Of a stretch of 64,000 nt of DNA, positions 44,806 to 55,985 are shown one piece after another; the first letter of the stretch is position 1; every line of letters begins with the position of its first letter. Source of the stretch: Athripsodes cinereus (taxonomy: Eukaryota > Arthropoda > Insecta > Trichoptera > Leptoceridae). The translations under genes were made by a program, and so were the position numbers. The notes below the pieces were generated by a model. It saw only the letters and a list, made by a program, of their open reading frames with translations, had not been told where the DNA came from and made no database searches. The stretch lies in NCBI GenBank assembly GCA_947579605.1, contig OX388305.1, positions 25,619,542 through 25,683,541 on the forward strand, written 5' to 3'.

Positions 44806-44862
44806 AATGTCCATTGAATACCCTACTTATGGAAAATGCCGTGATGGTATGAATGAAGTGAT
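44806..44862 (+). repeat. SINE-B 3' end fragment
   Basis: TACCCTACTTATGGAAAATG then CCGTGATGGTATGAATGAAG matches the SINE-B 3' block; the tail repeat is degenerate. Confidence 0.5.
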
Positions 44863-45129
44863 GAACTTTTTTCTTCAATACAATTTCATTCAAAGCCTCA
44901 AACAAAAAATAATTCAAAAAAGTTCTTTTAACCTCACTTATTCATAAAAAGGTATTTTAATTTGTACAAAATATATCTATAGATTATAATGATACCTTTC
45001 TTTTTACTACGACGTTAGACTGATCGGTAACTAGATATAGATACCCTAAAAAAACACTTCAAAAACTTAAATACGTTTTTATGGCACTAATAGCAGTGAC
45101 TAGGTATTTTCAATACAGAATAAAAGTAT
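44863..45129. other. Unique AT-rich sequence
   Basis: No supported feature. Confidence 0.45.
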
Positions 45130-45305
45130 GAGTTCGTCGGTAGCCTGGAGGTAGTCTCGGACTCGTGAACATGGGGTCCGTGGTTCGATACTAGGTGCCG
45201 GCAAACTCCCCTTTCACGACACAAGCTTTTAGCTTCCTGTGAAAGGTGTATAAGGCTGTATTTGGGTTTATAACGAAACCCAGATGTATCTTTAAAAAAA
45301 AATAA
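45130..45305 (+). mobile_element. SINE-A, copy 3
   Basis: GAGTTCGTCGGTAGCCTGGA at the start, a B-box GGTTCGATACT, the body GTGCCGGCAAACTCCCCTTT and TTTGGGTTTATAACGAAACC, and a short A tail (45294-45302). It is very similar to copy 1, with small deletions in the head and a damaged B-box. Confidence 0.88.
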
Positions 45306-45714
45306 GTACGAACTCAGTACTGGTTTACATGCAAATCTTTCAAATCCTTCATAGAAATATTTTGAAAATATTGTTTATAAGCTAATATTTATTATTTAAT
45401 AAATAAACCAAGTATGTATATCAATAAATAAGAATAATTCTAGATCGTTAATATTGTTTACATCTCAGCAGCGAGGAACGAATTAAGTTCATATAAAATA
45501 CCTTGAAATTGATTGAATTTAATTTTATTCAAATTTCACTTATTTTCGAAGGAATAACTCTGAAACAGTCACCAGACATTTTTATAAAATAAATTACTTA
45601 TACTTTGTATTATCTATTACTTGATTTTAATTTAAAAAAATTGTAATGAATTTACCTACAGTAAAAATTAAATAAATAATAATCTTTTAGTTTCTGGTCT
45701 AGTATTAATGTCGT
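45306..45714. other. Unique AT-rich sequence
   Basis: No supported feature. Confidence 0.45.
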
Positions 45715-45882
45715 TGGTCCTCCCTCGCCTTTCGTCATCGTATATATATGTACGTACAATCCGCCATCACCACCCGCCCTGACACGAAATTACTGGAGCC
45801 GACCCGTCCTAGCTTCCATCTTCCACAACGATATTTTGAAAGTGGTGTTCACACCATAGAAGCTATACCTATACGTATTTGA
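45715..45882 (+). other. GC-raised island with a 44-codon open frame, unrecognised
   Basis: A frame opens at ATG 45748 and closes at TGA 45880-45882: MYVQSAITTRPDTKLLEPTR, PSFHLPQRYFESGVHTIEAI, PIRI. The block is clearly less AT-rich than its flanks. It may be an old mobile-element piece, a short exon or a conserved non-coding element. No family was recognised and no splice or expression evidence is available. Confidence 0.25.
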
Positions 45883-46393
45883 GCACATGTTATAGCAAGT
45901 TATATATATATATATATCTATATGGCTCCTTTCCGGAAAAGTCACAGCAATATAAATAATTGTTCAAATAACTCGACTTAACCCAAAAAAATCAGAATGT
46001 CTATTGTATTTTTTTTTAATTAACTGACTTTTGATATATTTTTTTTTATTTATTACACCGTACACGGTTCCAGGACATAAAATATTAAAAAAATATCATT
46101 TGTTTGAAGTACTACAATAACATTTATTAACAACAATCACACATCTTTATCACATACACACACGCGCTCAATTGAATGAAGCTTTAGCACCCGCCAATAA
46201 AATGGTCTTACTTTTATTATTACTCATAAATGCAATATATTATTTTTATATTATCAGACAAAATCATCATTTTATATTATTTAAAAAAGCGTTTTATGAA
46301 TGAACATAACTGTTGAAATTTTCTAATAAAATATAGGTGCTTATAAAAAAGAATGTATTTATTATTGTTAAAAGAATAAAAAAAAATTAGTCC
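45883..46393. other. AT-rich sequence with TA microsatellite
   Basis: A TA repeat lies at about 45901-45918. No gene. Confidence 0.5.
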
Positions 46394-46466
46394 GTAGTGT
46401 GGTAGCAGAGATTCTAACATTCGACCAGGTTAATCCAGGTGCGAATCTTACTGCTAGTCAAGAATA
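46394..46466 (+). repeat. Possible decayed tRNA-like SINE head
   Basis: GTGTGGTAGCAGAGATTCTA resembles an A-box region, and GGTGCGAATCTTAC about 35 bp later resembles a B-box with changes. The spacing is right, but no body or second copy was seen. Confidence 0.25.
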
Positions 46467-47502
46467 TTGCTTTTTTGAAGGATGTTTAGGTAAGGTTTGA
46501 TTTCTTATAAACTAATTTTTATTTAAAATAAAAGTTCTCCAATATAAATTTATTTCTGTAAGGAATATTTATGTAAGCTATAATATAAACATTAAAAACG
46601 TAAAGAAGGAAGAAATATGATGAATAAAACATTTCCTAGTATTTCAGAGTTATTTTAAGATAGTTTAGTACAGCTACCACTATTTTGATGAAAAAAAATA
46701 TAAAATAATAATAATACATAAATAGGAAAACACTACCATTTATATTTTTATGGTTCGCGTCATATTTGAAATTCCATTAATGATCACTCATGTGAAAACA
46801 TTGACCATAGGAAAATTAAGTACACAGTTATACCTAATAATATAAGTGTAGTCTTTATGTGTATATAATAACATGTAAGTATAATACATATGAATAGACG
46901 TGAAAATATTGATCCATCATTAATAATTTCAAATGGACATTACTTGTATTTATAAATTATTAAGTAGCGGATATTCCATTACATCGGTATACAAATATTT
47001 GAATACCTACGTATGGCTACATACGTAATTTATTATTTTTCGTCCAGGTAGGCCTTTTTATCTATGTTTGCGTACTAAATTACAAATAGGCAAACTAGCC
47101 TATGGGGTGAAACGTTATACCAATAATAATAACTAGACGATTCTTTTTAAGATGCGTAGTTTAAAAAAAACCACGGCAAGGGCACATTCAAGAATTAACT
47201 TAGCCTTGAACATCTTCACCCTCTTCACAGATTGCAAATCATAAGGAATTTCGTTTCACAGCAACAGACCTGTGTTTGCACTCTTCCTTTACATTTTTTC
47301 TTCCTCAACACATGCGACCGCTGTAAAAAAATACTTAGTCATAGACAATTTAATAGGTAGTATTTATTAGTTACAGGAACATGTAGACGGTTCTTGTCAG
47401 TTTGAAACCTTTTTTTATTAAAAATGAAGTGTATAACTAATGATAAAAAAGAACAAAAGTTTTGATAACAGGGAAGACAAGGATAGATAATTGGAGCTTC
47501 TC
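46467..47502. other. Unique AT-rich sequence, nothing recognised
   Basis: No supported feature. Confidence 0.45.
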
Positions 47503-47745
47503 TACCGTTACGGCATATCCCACAAGAAGGTTAGCCAGCAGATCTGCTGCATGTAGTTAACATGCAAACTGCCCTCTCCGTGCCAACAAAAATTAAGACA
47601 TTCAGGGTGGGTAACAAACTCCATTGCTGAATTTAAGATGTAAAATATCTTTAATTTTACGAAGACCTGCTTTTTATAGGACACTCGAAAACTTCCGAAA
47701 AAGAGTGGGAGACTAATCGTTTGCCGGGTGTTCCACGGTTGATCT
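47503..47745 (-). mobile_element. SINE-B, near-complete copy
   Basis: On the - strand, from GTGGAACACCCGGCAAACGA through TCTCCCACTC, GAGTGTCCTATAAAAAGCAG, CATCTTAAATTCAGCAATGG, CCACCCTGAATGTC and GCCAACCTTC to GTGGGATATGCCGTAACGG. Every SINE-B block is present in the same order as at 41.8 kb; this copy supplies the consensus for the middle. The tail repeat is lost. Confidence 0.85.
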
Positions 47746-48455
47746 TAAAAACTTTAAAATTATAGGTTTTTAGTTTATTCTAAGTCAGCAAGCAGATTCA
47801 CACTCAGAAGATTAAATTTGATCAGATTTAAAAGAGATGAATACCTAGATTAGTCGCAGATTATAATATGAATTTTCCCTTTGTTCAATGCACATTCGCT
47901 TAGAAAACGGTAATAAAATGATAGTACTACGTAGGTAGATAATATAATTACACATATACCTAATATTTACTTCTCCTGTGAACTCTCCATGCTATTATTC
48001 TTCCTCCTCTACAATTCCACACCCTCATCGCATAAATTTGTCCGGATGTGTGACGTCTTGCTACTTTCTGCTGCTCATATGAGAATTTTATGTTCGTTCG
48101 TAAAAACCTGACACATTAAATGTGAATACATCACGATATTAGTTCTTCTTGTTATTCCTTCTCAGAACATACATATTTCACGAACTAAGCTCACTTGTTA
48201 CCAGTGGTAGAGCTAACATTTTTGCTGGCCATACCCTCGTCATGAATACTAGCTATCTTGTATTATTTATCGTAGATTAAACATACAATATATTGTGACT
48301 GGAGGCAAAAAAGGATATAAATATTGTACAAATTGAAATGCCGTATTATGTAATGCGAATTGGATCCAAGCAATTTTAGTATCGGGAATAGTTACATATA
48401 TATATATACATCTTTATCCAGCGTAAGAAAAAGTTGATACAGAAATTTAATTTTA
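47746..48455. other. Unique sequence
   Basis: About 47970-48080 is slightly GC-richer (CTCCTCTACAATTCCACACC). Its - strand might be a decayed LINE end, but no signature is secure. CAGTGGTAGAGCTAAC at 48203 only loosely resembles an hAT end. Confidence 0.3.
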
Positions 48456-48633
48456 TCCATTTTGGATGAATTAAACACTTAAGCTTTTTAATACACACTT
48501 TTTACTTTTATTGTTGAAAACAATATCGTTTCGTTTCTTAATGTGACATTACCAATACCCATTAAGAGACGAAACAATATTGTCTACAACAATAAAATTA
48601 AAAAGTTTAAACGTTAAATTCACTCAATATGGA
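48456..48633. mobile_element. Foldback element, about 178 bp
   Basis: TTTTATTGTTGAAAACAATATCGTTTCGTTTCTTAATG on the left (about 48506-48543) is mirrored by the complement of CATTAAGAGACGAAACAATA then TTGTCTACAACAATAAAATT on the right. A second paired stretch lies further out (TCCATTTTGGATGAATT against TCCATATTGAGTGAATT). The arms are about 80 bp with scattered mismatches, and the centre is short. No coding; no target duplication identified. Confidence 0.75.
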
Positions 48634-49225
48634 GAGTACACAAAAAGTTACAGAATACCTATATAGAAGATATTGTTTTACTCAGTGTAAATTAGTCTGA
48701 AATGCCTATTTATCTAGTGTAAACTAAGTCCAAGAAACTTCGCAGTCACGGCACCTACTTATCGTTAAAGCGTGCAATAATATTTTGCATGGGTGAAAAT
48801 CACATCACTGCTTGCTTTATAATATGGTGATATTAATAATATATTATATCGTTATGCGTGTAGAATGTTGTCCATAAAATGAACACATTCAGATACCCAC
48901 ATAACGGTATGAGGTTATGTGTTATTTTAATATCCTGATGACTTTGTTTGTAACATAAAGATAATATTATTATCATCAAATCCTTAGTATCTGCTAACCA
49001 CACACTGAATATAACATTATTAAAATTTACAAATATACTATGTATTAAAGATACGTTTTGAGGTTACATCACGTACCTAATGCATTTTTTAAGCTTTCGA
49101 AGTAACTTGGAACTCTATTTTCAGGTTCTACAGTAGACATGTCCGTCACAAATAACAAATCGGCGTTTACATAAACATGAATATTCGAATATATATATTC
49201 GAAGAGGTTATTTGTTTTTCGTTAG
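48634..49225. other. Unique AT-rich sequence
   Basis: A perfect palindrome TTCGAATATATATATTCGAA lies at about 49184-49203. No gene. Confidence 0.45.
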
Positions 49226-49359
49226 TCTTGTGAAAAGCCGTTGGCTACTGCCCGACGTTTCGTGCAAGATTCACTTTGACGTCAGCCGGGACGTTGAGAG
49301 AAGATTTGACAGCTGATGTCAGGTTGAATCGTTCATGAAACGTTTTTCAAGTCACAAGA
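49226..49359. mobile_element. Foldback element, about 134 bp
   Basis: GACGTTTCGTGCAAGATTCA then CTTTGACGTCAGC on the left pairs with the complement of GCTGATGTCAGGTTGAATCG then TTCATGAAACGTT on the right. TCTTGTGA and TCACAAGA form the outer ends. The left arm carries about 15 extra bases between the two paired blocks. It is GC-richer than its flanks. Probably a MITE-like relic. Confidence 0.65.
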
Positions 49360-51079
49360 AAGGTCTATACAAAGTGCTTTCTTTGAAAAATCCATATTAA
49401 AACTACCAAATACCGTTGATCAACAAAACTGTTTTTTTATATAAAAAAGCTTTCATGGAAACCAACTTGTAGTATCATTTATTTACATATTTAACTGAAA
49501 TTACTTGAATACTTTTAAAATTTTCCTACTATCTTTAATTATTACTTATAATACATACATACGACGCATCGGTTCAGTACGGGCCTATACAACTTTACAA
49601 GAGATATTAGTGGAACAGTGGAAAACCATTTCGCGTAATCATACAATTTTAAATTCCAATAAAATATATATTTTTATTATAAAGTAAATTCTAAAATTAT
49701 ATCTCAACTTCTATCTCAAATTCTAAAATTATATCTCAACCAATAAAATAGATCAACATGAAGAAAAAAACAATAAAGTTTTCCAATGTTGTTCTTGCAT
49801 GTTTATTGTGTCTTTTGTTGATGTCTGTTGTTCCAACATCGTTAAGTATTTTCTTTTAGTTTGTAGACATTTTAAAACTTTCAAACAGTAACTTCTAAAT
49901 GCATTGTATAAGTGATTCCGTTCCAAAGTATCTTTCTTGTTTCTCATTGTTTTTATATTTTTATTTTCACATGGCTTCACCACTACGGCAACTGATGTTT
50001 TGTGTATTGTAAAACAAACCAAATAATATCAACAGTGCACCATACTTGGATAATGGAATAACACAACGCTGCTCTACGTGATTTCTTTACAAATTACAAT
50101 TTTAAACAATATTGTGAGAAAACATATATAAATTGGAATGATAATACTATGATCTGTATTTTATTTCTAACAACTTTGTAACATGGTATTAATATGAATT
50201 AGATAAATCTACTATGTTATGTTCATCAATTCATATACATTATGTAAATTTTAGTCCACATTTTCCTAAATATAATGTAGAATTAATTCAATTACACAAC
50301 AAAATATTATTAACTGTCTCGTATTTTGTTATGAACCTATTGTAGAAGACCATATTTAATTATAAAACCCGAAAAAAATTGTATTATATATAATTCCATT
50401 GAGTTCTTACTAATCTGCAAAATTTTTTAATTTATTTATTCATTATGTACTCATTCTGTATTCATTCATTGACTACAATAAACACAACCTTATGGAAAAT
50501 GCTTTAAATTAAGATATTTTCAATATACAGGAGGCGAATTTATTGCATGTGCGATTTGTTTCAACTAACCCAATAAACCCATTTATAGTCAATTAAAACA
50601 ATTACATTCTCGTTCTACACAATCATGAAGTAGATATATTAGTATTGATTATATTATTATCCTCAAATGAAGAATTAGAATTAAGCAATTAGTTTCAAAT
50701 GTTTACGCAAAATCTAACACGAAAATGATCCGGTAATTTTTTATCATAACCTGATAAAAATATAAAATTGCGTTGAAGTTTCCTGATTATTTTGTGAACG
50801 TAGATTGACGTACTAAATTGGACAGATTAATTAATATACGTGAAAGCAATTTCGGATTCTGATTACATTTAACGTCGGTTGCAGACACTGCAACTCTATT
50901 AAAAGCAATCGATATGGAATCGATAAAGCCACTACATCTAGTCATATACCTACCAATCGTATGACCATATAATAAACACATAGTGAACTCACACGCAAAA
51001 TTGAATAAATGGTGATTTGTGTTTTTTTTTAATGTTGCAGGTAGATAAACCTCCTTTACACGAGACTTGTCTCTATAAG
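49360..51079. other. Unique AT-rich sequence, nothing recognised
   Basis: Open frames at 49753-50022 (-) and 50787-51107 (-) have no recognisable motif and are not called genes. Confidence 0.4.
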
Positions 51080-51176
51080 GAGGATGTTTAGATTTAAGTT
51101 TTATCAAATAGTCTATGTATTGTAATGTCTGTATAATTATTGTTAAATAAAATAAATAAATAAATAAATAAATTAA
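51080..51176 (+). mobile_element. LINE-like 3' end with AAAT-repeat tail
   Basis: GTAATGTCTGTATAATTATTG followed by an AAAT repeat (about 51147-51173). The tail type is the same as that near 13.35 kb. No coding part is legible, so the call rests on the tail. Confidence 0.35.
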
Positions 51177-51565
51177 GATTTAATTAATAATATTAGATAG
51201 ACATTTTCGAATTCAACATGTTAAGTTTGGAAAGCAACTTGGTGTATTCTATAGTCGTGTATACTCAATACTTCATTCATAGTCTAAAGTTTGAAATTAA
51301 TTTGATTAAAGATGCAGAGATAACATGTACAAGTTGCAGACACTGTAATGGGTCAAGTTTGTGTATAAATTAATCTCCATTGCATAATATATGTAAGTGA
51401 CTAACAAAAGGATATTAAAAATTTTATGAACGTGAGAAAATCTAAACATTTTCTCTCTTTTTATCTAAATTTATAAACAAGAGAGCATTCCTTTACTTTT
51501 TGCGTTTGTGGACCCTTTTAATAAGTAGGTACATGTAATCCGAATCGTCATATTTATGGTCTTAT
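51177..51565. other. Unique AT-rich sequence
   Basis: No supported feature. Confidence 0.45.
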
Positions 51566-51712
51566 TTTAGAGATGGGGTTTGCCACCCATCCCGAATATC
51601 TTAATTATTGTTGGCACGGAAAGGATAACTTGTACCTTTATTATATCCAACTGGTCTGCTGGCTATTCCACTTGTGAAATATGACGTGATGGGATAGAAA
51701 TAGTAGTAATTG
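51566..51712 (+). mobile_element. SINE-B, 5'-truncated copy
   Basis: Starts at the central block GGGGTTTGCCACCCATCCCG and keeps GGCACGGAAAGGATAACTTG, CTGGTCTGCTGGCTATTCC and the 3' block CACTTGTGAAATATGACGTG, then a degenerate TAGTAGT tail at about 51700. Confidence 0.75.
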
Positions 51713-52469
51713 TAGATTTATGGTGAAAGTCAATATCACAATTTTGAAATAATGTGAAGACAATCTTCTAAGAATTTTATTTCAGAAATATTTTTGTATT
51801 GTGTTATTAAAAAGCTTTGTTGTTTTTTGTTTTATTTAAGCTTATAATAAACAAGATACTTTTAATAATTCTCCTGAAATTTGATATTTTGAAACAAAAA
51901 TTATTATTCTCAAAGTATTTTTAAATTTAGTTGAAGTTAACCAAACTTGTTCCAAATTATTTAGGATAAGTACATGTTCAGGTACTAGAACATAAGTAAG
52001 AAAAAGAAACACTTGTTGTTCTCATAAAATGTTTAATCGTGTGTGAAAACTTAATACCTTCGTAGAATCAGTGAAGAAGGTAAAAAGAAAAGACGAAATC
52101 ACAAAACAAAAGAAGAGTTAAAGAAGAGAAACTATAAACTTCATTAGAAAAAAATTGAAGATTAAATTATCACTTCCACAGTTGCATGAAAATGAATCTG
52201 ATCCTTTGATATCCTGTATATCTGGATAAGTGAATTTTTCCCGGCATTAGACTGTTAAGTTTTTGTGTGATCATCGCTGACCATATGAAGACTTATCTGG
52301 TTTTATAATGCTGAGTAATATTTATCTGTGAAGACGGTTATAATAAAAAACTTTACCATAAAACAAAAGAAGAATCATGGAAGCGGAACTACAAACTTCA
52401 ATTAAAAAAGTTTTTTTTTATCACTTCCACAGTTTTATGAAAATATTTGTTATGAAATACACACTAACT
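51713..52469. other. AT-rich sequence with a short direct repeat
   Basis: AAACAAAAGAAGA...AACTATAAACTTCATTAGAAAAA (about 52102-52160) and AAACAAAAGAAGA...AACTACAAACTTCAATTAAAAAA (about 52362-52410), each followed by ATCACTTCCACAGTT, form a diverged direct duplication about 260 bp apart. No gene. Confidence 0.5.
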
Positions 52470-52785
52470 TATTATTGAATACAAATAATGAGAGCGCAAT
52501 CGCGAACAAAACCTTTAGAGACAGAGTCAGGAATACCGAAATAAGAAAATATGGGAAACCGAAGATATCGTTCGCTGGAGTAGAAAGAGGTGACGGTTCT
52601 GGAGGGACCATATTGTGGACTGTATGAGTTGTAACAGAATAGCCCACATCGCCGCGAACGAGACTCTACTAAGCCGTTGATTTGCTAGAAAGGCCACCTA
52701 AAAGATGGTAGGAATAAATCCCGAACAAACAGATCAGTGATCTACTACAAACAGAAAAAGAAGAAATAATGAAAGGACGTTTTTA
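52470..52785 (+). mobile_element. LINE relic, C-terminal ORF2 region, frameshifted
   Basis: Reads NKTFRDRVRNTEIRKYGK, then in other frames AEDIVRWSRKR, WRDHIVDCMSCNRIAHIA and finally LERPPKRW, ending near GAAAAAGAAGAAATAATG. 'LRDRVRNEEIRxRTxVxDI...KW.W.GHI.R' followed by RPPxRW is standard for this part of insect non-LTR proteins. At least three frame changes show it is old. Confidence 0.65.
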
Positions 52786-53439
52786 TTTGTGTGTCTTTCT
52801 ATAGTAGGGTTGTATGTAATATTGAAGAAAATTGTGTTAGGTACATATTTATTCACATTTTCACTCTATACACACATAAGAAACCTTTGGAATTAAACTA
52901 CGAGAAACATTAGCGGACATTAATTTTCATGCAATTCATCTTCAGCCATACAAATTTAGTGTAAAATTCGTAAAGTAAACGTTTATAACCCTTTATAAAC
53001 TCTTTTGAGGCATAAAATTTTGATATTAGGTGGCAGAATATTATTTTCAATTTGTATTTATAACATAGTAAATGCTCAGTTTTTGTATTTTGTAATTTAT
53101 TATACTCGAAGGTACAAGTACAACAAGTGCATTTTAACGTCTCCATTTTATCCGCTTAAATATTTTTTACAATACAACTTTTTTCAATACAGCGGGGAAA
53201 TATAAATATCTGAATATTAATTAATATACCGCTACAGCTTTGTTGAAATCCCAATTATCATTTTGATTGGATATTTTATCATTTATTTTAGATATTATGA
53301 ACTATTTAATATTTATAAAATGTGAATGAAAACACCTGCGAATTTACTTTTATTACTACGTACACGCCAGTTCGTGAGATCGATTATATACGAGTATTTA
53401 TTTTATAGGTATGTTTAATTTTTTACGTCTTATTTTTTT
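52786..53439. other. Unique AT-rich sequence, nothing recognised
   Basis: No supported feature. Confidence 0.45.
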
Positions 53440-53545
53440 ATTGGCACGGAGAGAATAGCTTTCATGTTTGTTTTTATGCGACTGATCTGCAAGCTACCCC
53501 ACTTCTGAGATAAACTGGGATGGGATAGTAGAAGTTATAGTTATA
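53440..53545 (+). mobile_element. SINE-B, 3' half
   Basis: TTATTGGCACGGAGAGAATAG, CTGATCTGCAAGCTACCCC and ACTTCTGAGATAAACTGGGA then TGGGATAGTAG match the 3' half of SINE-B. Confidence 0.65.
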
Positions 53546-53684
53546 TTTTGTATTATTCATTATAAGATTATTTTTAAAACGAATTGTTGGGTTAGTAATA
53601 CTTCCATTCGTTAAAAAAATTAAAAAAAATATATATTTATCTAACTGTATGTTTGTATTCATCTATCTTTCTTATATTAATACT

Positions 53685-53765
53685 ACAGTAGCCAGCAGGC
53701 TAACTGCAATCATGCAGATCACCCTCTCCATGTCAATAAAAAATAATGCATTCATATTGAGATGT
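53685..53765 (-). repeat. SINE-B fragment in opposite orientation
   Basis: GTAGCCAGCAGGCTAACTGC, ATGCAGATCACCCTCTCCAT and GTCAATAAAAAATAATGCATTC correspond to the complement of the SINE-B central and 3' parts. It lies 140 bp from a + strand SINE-B piece, so the pair is an inverted arrangement. Confidence 0.55.
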
Positions 53766-55790
53766 ATCTATACCTAGATATTAAATGATTAATACCTTTG
53801 TGAAAACAGCATGCTCATTTATCTTTTGAATATATTTCATTGATATTGATACGATTTGCCCACAGTAATTGGAACCATTGAATGATAAAGTAATAGATAA
53901 TTTATTCATTGCTCCCAAATCTACAAAAAAGCTAATAATCATTGAAAAATATTCGACAGACATCTCCTTAATATTTAAAGTAGGCACTTGTCTCAAGCCA
54001 TAAAAAACCGTTATTGATGAAATAAATATATATACTTTCTTTTTACGACTAAAATGAATAATGACTTTTAAAGATGGTGTCAAAACCATATCGGGTGGTA
54101 AGTTTACAGCTTATGATTTATAAGGCATAACTCTGGGGTGCTACTTTTCTTTATGCGAACCTTCTTTTCTATGTAACAAACATTTAACCCACAAACTTGT
54201 TTTCACTTTAATAATCTTTTGTATTGCAGGGTTTTATACTTTATTATTTCATTGGTATTCTTCTTGCGTGATTCTTACCTTGACATGAATGCTGAACCAG
54301 AAATTTTCACAAAAGTTTGCCTTAAAAAGACGTTGTTGTTAAAGTTTAGGAAGGTAATTTTTGAAAAAGATTAAGCTCAAACGGATCTGTACAGTCTTTC
54401 GAAAACTTTATTTTTGATAGAAAAAATAATTACTAGCTGCTTGTCTGCCAACTCACAATTTAAGTACTAAATTTTAGCAATCAAAATTATCGTAGTGTAT
54501 ATTTATGAATACTTATGTATTTTCTCAATACATCGTCCTTTCTACAACGTCATCAATCAATGAATATTAAAAAGCTAATATACATTCATGAATAGTAAAT
54601 ATTATTATTTATCCGAGTTCAATGTGTTCTTGTTCAATGTGTTTTTGTAAAATATTTATTTTATTGAAATTGCGATATAACTTTCACTTATGCCATCAAC
54701 TTCACATATTTCTCCAAATGATTACACGTGAAAATATGTACATGTAGGTATGAAAAATTATTTACCGGTCATTTTATTTTGTTCCCTGTTTAAAGTCCAT
54801 TTACTCGTTTACGAATCATCAGATTAGTCACATTTGCATATTTATTACGTTCTGGCAAGTTAATTTATTTTCAAAAAAAAAATTACTGTTCATCGTAAAA
54901 TAAAAACATGGTTAACCACATCACATGGAGGAAGGAATTAAAAACTTTAAGAGCGATGAATATTGTGATAAGAGAAATAATATCAATTAATGAAACTACA
55001 GACATTTATGTACATCTAACTACAAATTATTTTGGCTTCCAAGTTATAAAGAACACCGTGTGATAGGTCATTTTATTTTTAAATGGCTTCATTTGTTGCT
55101 GTCAGTGGAGTTTATCTTTGAGTTTGACACTGAAAAATATTTAAAGAGATGCTGTAATAAAGAAAATTGGCAGATGTAAATTGAGGACTCGTTAATCATT
55201 TGTCACAATTAAATCCCGGAACATTTTTCTTTATGGAGATGAATTCAGTAATAAAAATGAGATAGGGGCTGATGAATTGCCTATCATGGAGGTGTACTCA
55301 TTTGTACTTGAACATATTTTTGAGTGGTTCAAAATTCATAGTAAAAATGTTTTTTTATAAAAATTGTATAATATTATTAAACCTTAACAAAGTTCTCATA
55401 ATTTAGTAATGAAATTTATTATTTTTAGTAATTAATGAAGAAGTACAGTAATCTAAGTGTCAGATTTTCGATTGATAGGTTTGGAAATTGAAACTAGCGC
55501 TAGCGACATATTCCAGAACATTATATGTACGTTGTTCTGACATAACATAAAACGTTGTTCTAGACTCATATTCGGAAAGTTGTAATTATCTATTTATTAT
55601 TCAGATACTGAGATTGAGTATTTTTTTATGTTTTACATTCTAAAATAGTAATGGGAAAATAACCGCCATGGAAAAAACAATACAAATTTGAAAACAAAAA
55701 GCGCTTATCCCTCGTGAACCTAAGTTGTATGAAAGAGTAAATATATTATTATCCGAGGGTAAATTCCCTTCATATCGGCACAAATATTTC
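53766..55790. other. Unique AT-rich sequence, nothing recognised
   Basis: ACGTTGTTCT is repeated at about 55530 and 55552, next to the palindrome CTAGCGCTAG (55494-55503). No gene. A 102-codon - strand frame at 53781-54089 has no motif. Confidence 0.4.
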
Positions 55791-55985
55791 GAAAGTTCAT
55801 TAATTATTCATCCACGCGGCCCTGTGGGAAATTAGCCGACAGTCTGACAGCATAGCCGCGTAGAATGGCGGCTGTTGGTGGGAAAGTCATAGATTCATTT
55901 GGAAAATTATTCCATTCGTATGGAGTTAACCGCGACACCGCGATGACGTTTCATTTTATGTTAATGGCTTTGTTCTCATAATAAT
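55791..55985 (+). other. GC-raised island with a 38-codon open frame; possible conserved element or small exon
   Basis: The block stands out from its AT-rich flanks. A frame starts at ATG 55865 and ends at TAA 55979-55981: MAAVGGKVIDSFGKLFHSYG, VNRDTAMTFHFMLMALFS. A stop lies in frame just upstream (TAG at 55853-55855), so the ATG is a genuine first start in that frame. TGACGTTTCA at about 55944 resembles a CRE/ATF site. It could be a micropeptide gene, a first exon, or a conserved non-coding enhancer. No family was recognised. Confidence 0.25.

Noticed and set aside
48203..48230. A third hAT element starting CAGTGGTAGAGCTAAC
   Set aside because: No matching right end or 8-bp duplication was found.
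51140..51176. Regularly spaced repeat suggesting an array
   Set aside because: It is an AAAT simple repeat forming a retroposon tail. No CRISPR-like repeat-spacer structure exists anywhere in the window.
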